Assembly: GCF_003231275.1 (NCBI RefSeq)
Contig: NZ_QKVL01000034.1
Span: 1-64,000, forward strand
Source: Pseudomonas huaxiensis
GTDB lineage: Bacteria; Pseudomonadota; Gammaproteobacteria; Pseudomonadales; Pseudomonadaceae
Length of the DNA stretch: 64,000 bases
Direction of reading: 5' to 3'
The notes under the pieces were generated by a model. The model made no database searches. It was not told the DNA's origin and saw only the letters and a program-made list of their open reading frames with translations. A program made the translations under genes and the position numbers. Shown here one piece after another: positions 62,730 to 64,000 of this stretch. Every line of letters starts with the position of its first letter. Position 1 is the first letter of the stretch.

Positions 62730-63884
62730 CTAATCCATCACCACATGCGGCAAAAACCGGCTCGTGTCCTTGGTGATCAAACTGTCGTCCTCACGAATGC
62801 CGATCCCCGACGCCACATCCCCGATCATCCACGAGCCCAGCAATGTATAGCTGTCACCAAACCGCGGCAGCGGCGCGAATTCCTGGAGGATGAACGGCGC
62901 ATCGGTATACGGCCCGTCCTCGGCAACGAACTCACCTTCGCGGGTGCGCAATTCGATATTGGCGCCTTCGCGGGAAAAATACGGCTTGCGTACCCAGCCG
63001 GCAGGCACCGGCCGTTGCGGTTCGCGATCAACGAAGGCCGGAAGCAAATTCGGGTGCCCCTCATGGAACTCCCACAGCAAGGCGAGGATGCCCTTGTTGC
63101 TGATGATGGATTTCCACGCAGGCTCGACGAACTGGGTATCGCAGCCCGGCACCGCCTTGCCGAATGCCTCGTGGAAGATGTGCTCCCAGGCATGCAGCTT
63201 GAACAAGCGCTGAATCCACTGACCGTCGAGGTCGACAAAGCGACCGTCGCGCAGGCCGATGTCCTCGATATCGATATGCCGCGCATCGATGCCGGCATGC
63301 GCCGCCATCTTGCGCAGGAAATCAGTGGTGCCGCGGTCTTCCACCGACCCGGACATCGCCGAGAAGTGAAACGGCCCTTGCTTGGGAAACGCCGAGAACG
63401 CCTGCACCAGGTCGGCGGCGATGGTGTTGAACTGCGTGGCCGACGCCGGCAAAACACCCGCAGCAATCTGGCTTTCCAGCCAGAGCAACTGCACCGAACC
63501 CGCTTCCAGCAGGCTGGTCGGCGTGTCGTAGTTGGCTTCGATGCACTTGGCCGGGCCGCTGCCGTCGTAGATGAAGTCGAAACGGCCGTAAAGGTGCGGA
63601 TGCCCTTCGCGCCACGAATCGCGGACCAGATCGAAGAACGCCGGCGGGATCGCCAGGCGGATCAGCAGTTCCTCGCTGTGCACCACCCGCTCCACCGCGT
63701 CCATGCACAGCTCGTGCACGGCCTTGGTCGGCGCTTCGATGTCGCGGCTGATCTGCGCTTCGCTGAACAGGTAGTAGCCGCGTTCATCCCAGTAGCGTTC
63801 GCCGTCGATGGTGTGAAAGTCGAAACCTTCGGCCTCGACGGTCCGACGCCAGTCCGGGCGCTCTTCGATGCTGATCTTTTTCAC
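62730..63884 (-). CDS. Glutathionylspermidine synthase-like ATP-grasp protein (YgiC family)
   Basis: This 384-residue protein starts with a GTG (GGGAG upstream). The ATP-grasp fold of the YgiC/YjfC subgroup shows in HLYGRFDFIYDGSGPAKCIE, EANYDTPTSLLEAG and the late WVRKPYFSREGANIEL. The amidase half of full-length glutathionylspermidine synthetase is missing, as usual for YgiC. It likely forms a peptide-type bond between unknown partners. It follows the ygiB-like gene 12 bp away in the same direction. Confidence 0.88.
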   Translation of the reverse strand: MKKISIEERPDWRRTVEAEGFDFHTIDGERYWDERGYYLFSEAQISRDIEAPTKAVHELCMDAVERVVHSEELLIRLAIPPAFFDLVRDSWREGHPHLYGRFDFIYDGSGPAKCIEANYDTPTSLLEAGSVQLLWLESQIAAGVLPASATQFNTIAADLVQAFSAFPKQGPFHFSAMSGSVEDRGTTDFLRKMAAHAGIDARHIDIEDIGLRDGRFVDLDGQWIQRLFKLHAWEHIFHEAFGKAVPGCDTQFVEPAWKSIISNKGILALLWEFHEGHPNLLPAFVDREPQRPVPAGWVRKPYFSREGANIELRTREGEFVAEDGPYTDAPFILQEFAPLPRFGDSYTLLGSWMIGDVASGIGIREDDSLITKDTSRFLPHVVMD

Positions 63885-63896
63885 CGCCGGGCTCCC

Positions 63897-64000
63897 TCAA
63901 CCACCAAAGCTGTAGCCAGACGAGCGCTTGCCGCTCCAGCCGCTGCGGGCGGTGGCCTGCTGGCCGAAACCGCCGCGGGAGATGGTCGAGCCGACGTTGG
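63897..64000 (-). CDS. C-terminal end of a YgiB-like (DUF1190) protein, cut by the window edge
   Basis: Thirty-four C-terminal residues are visible, Gly/Ser/Arg-rich (STISRGGFGQQATARSGWSG and ending SYSFGG-like). This tail style and the position directly upstream of a ygiC-like gene match YgiB/DUF1190, which pairs with ygiC in many proteobacteria. The start lies beyond 64000. Confidence 0.5.
   Translation of the reverse strand, partial: NVGSTISRGGFGQQATARSGWSGKRSSGYSFGG

Noticed and set aside
1-64000. tRNA, rRNA, CRISPR arrays, insertion sequences, prophage
   Set aside because: No cloverleaf, rRNA-like stretch, regularly spaced repeats, transposase or phage genes were recognised. The only dispersed repeats are REP elements.

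Overview
The window reads as chromosome of a fluorescent-group Pseudomonas. The DNA is GC-rich with dense coding. It carries Pseudomonas-type REP palindromes at several intergenic sites. It also has a cellulose operon in the wssA-to-wssI order known from P. fluorescens SBW25. I saw no rRNA or tRNA genes, insertion sequences, prophage or CRISPR array, and codon and base use look even apart from a few AT-rich control regions.

Layout. 0.1-6.7 kb: a LysR regulator diverges from a sugar-acid operon (AraD1/FAH protein, MFS carrier, GarD-like dehydratase, 2-oxoglutarate semialdehyde dehydrogenase-like ALDH). 7.0-12.7 kb: a periplasmic molybdenum hydroxylase (2Fe-2S subunit, Mo subunit, triheme cytochrome c) with its maturation genes xdhC and a mocA-like gene. 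12.7-22.9 kb: a TetR regulator, a NylB-like serine hydrolase, an orphan PotF-like binding protein, a TorF-type porin that lacks its signal peptide, a CocE/NonD lipoprotein hydrolase, a DUF3237 protein, a chemoreceptor and an exported amidohydrolase. Together these suggest sensing, binding and hydrolysis of one unknown amide- or ester-like substrate. 23.0-24.6 kb: an MscS channel. 24.7-28.7 kb: an Mg2+ transport unit, mgtC then mgtA, each preceded by a structured leader. The mgtA leader has a 17-codon proline-rich ORF that resembles enterobacterial MgtL. 28.8-32.2 kb: a LuxR-type regulator, DUF2783 and an MhpA-like flavin hydroxylase, divergent from an OsmC protein. 32.3-37.8 kb: an octaheme-TPR cytochrome, a type I sulfatase and an outer-membrane barrel, all on the minus strand. 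38.2-46.1 kb: mostly single housekeeping-type genes (YcaD-like MFS, PEBP, M24, methyltransferase, cupin, exonuclease III, PepSY, RidA, RlhA). 46.6-61.4 kb: the wss acetylated-cellulose operon. 61.4-64 kb: a YdjM-like membrane protein and a ygiBC-like pair cut by the window edge.

The two strongest observations concern gene control and gene integrity. First, the mgtC-mgtA gap combines a 36-nt G-free, C-rich stretch, a well-placed ribosome site, a proline-rich mini-ORF and a strong GC hairpin. That is the expected architecture of a Rho- or translation-coupled Mg2+/proline attenuator. Second, wssC (bcsB) is frameshifted by an exact 31-bp tandem duplication. Removing one copy restores a single 768-residue frame, so cellulose export may be off in this isolate but able to revert.

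All functions come from reading the sequence and from memory of the protein families. No database search was run.
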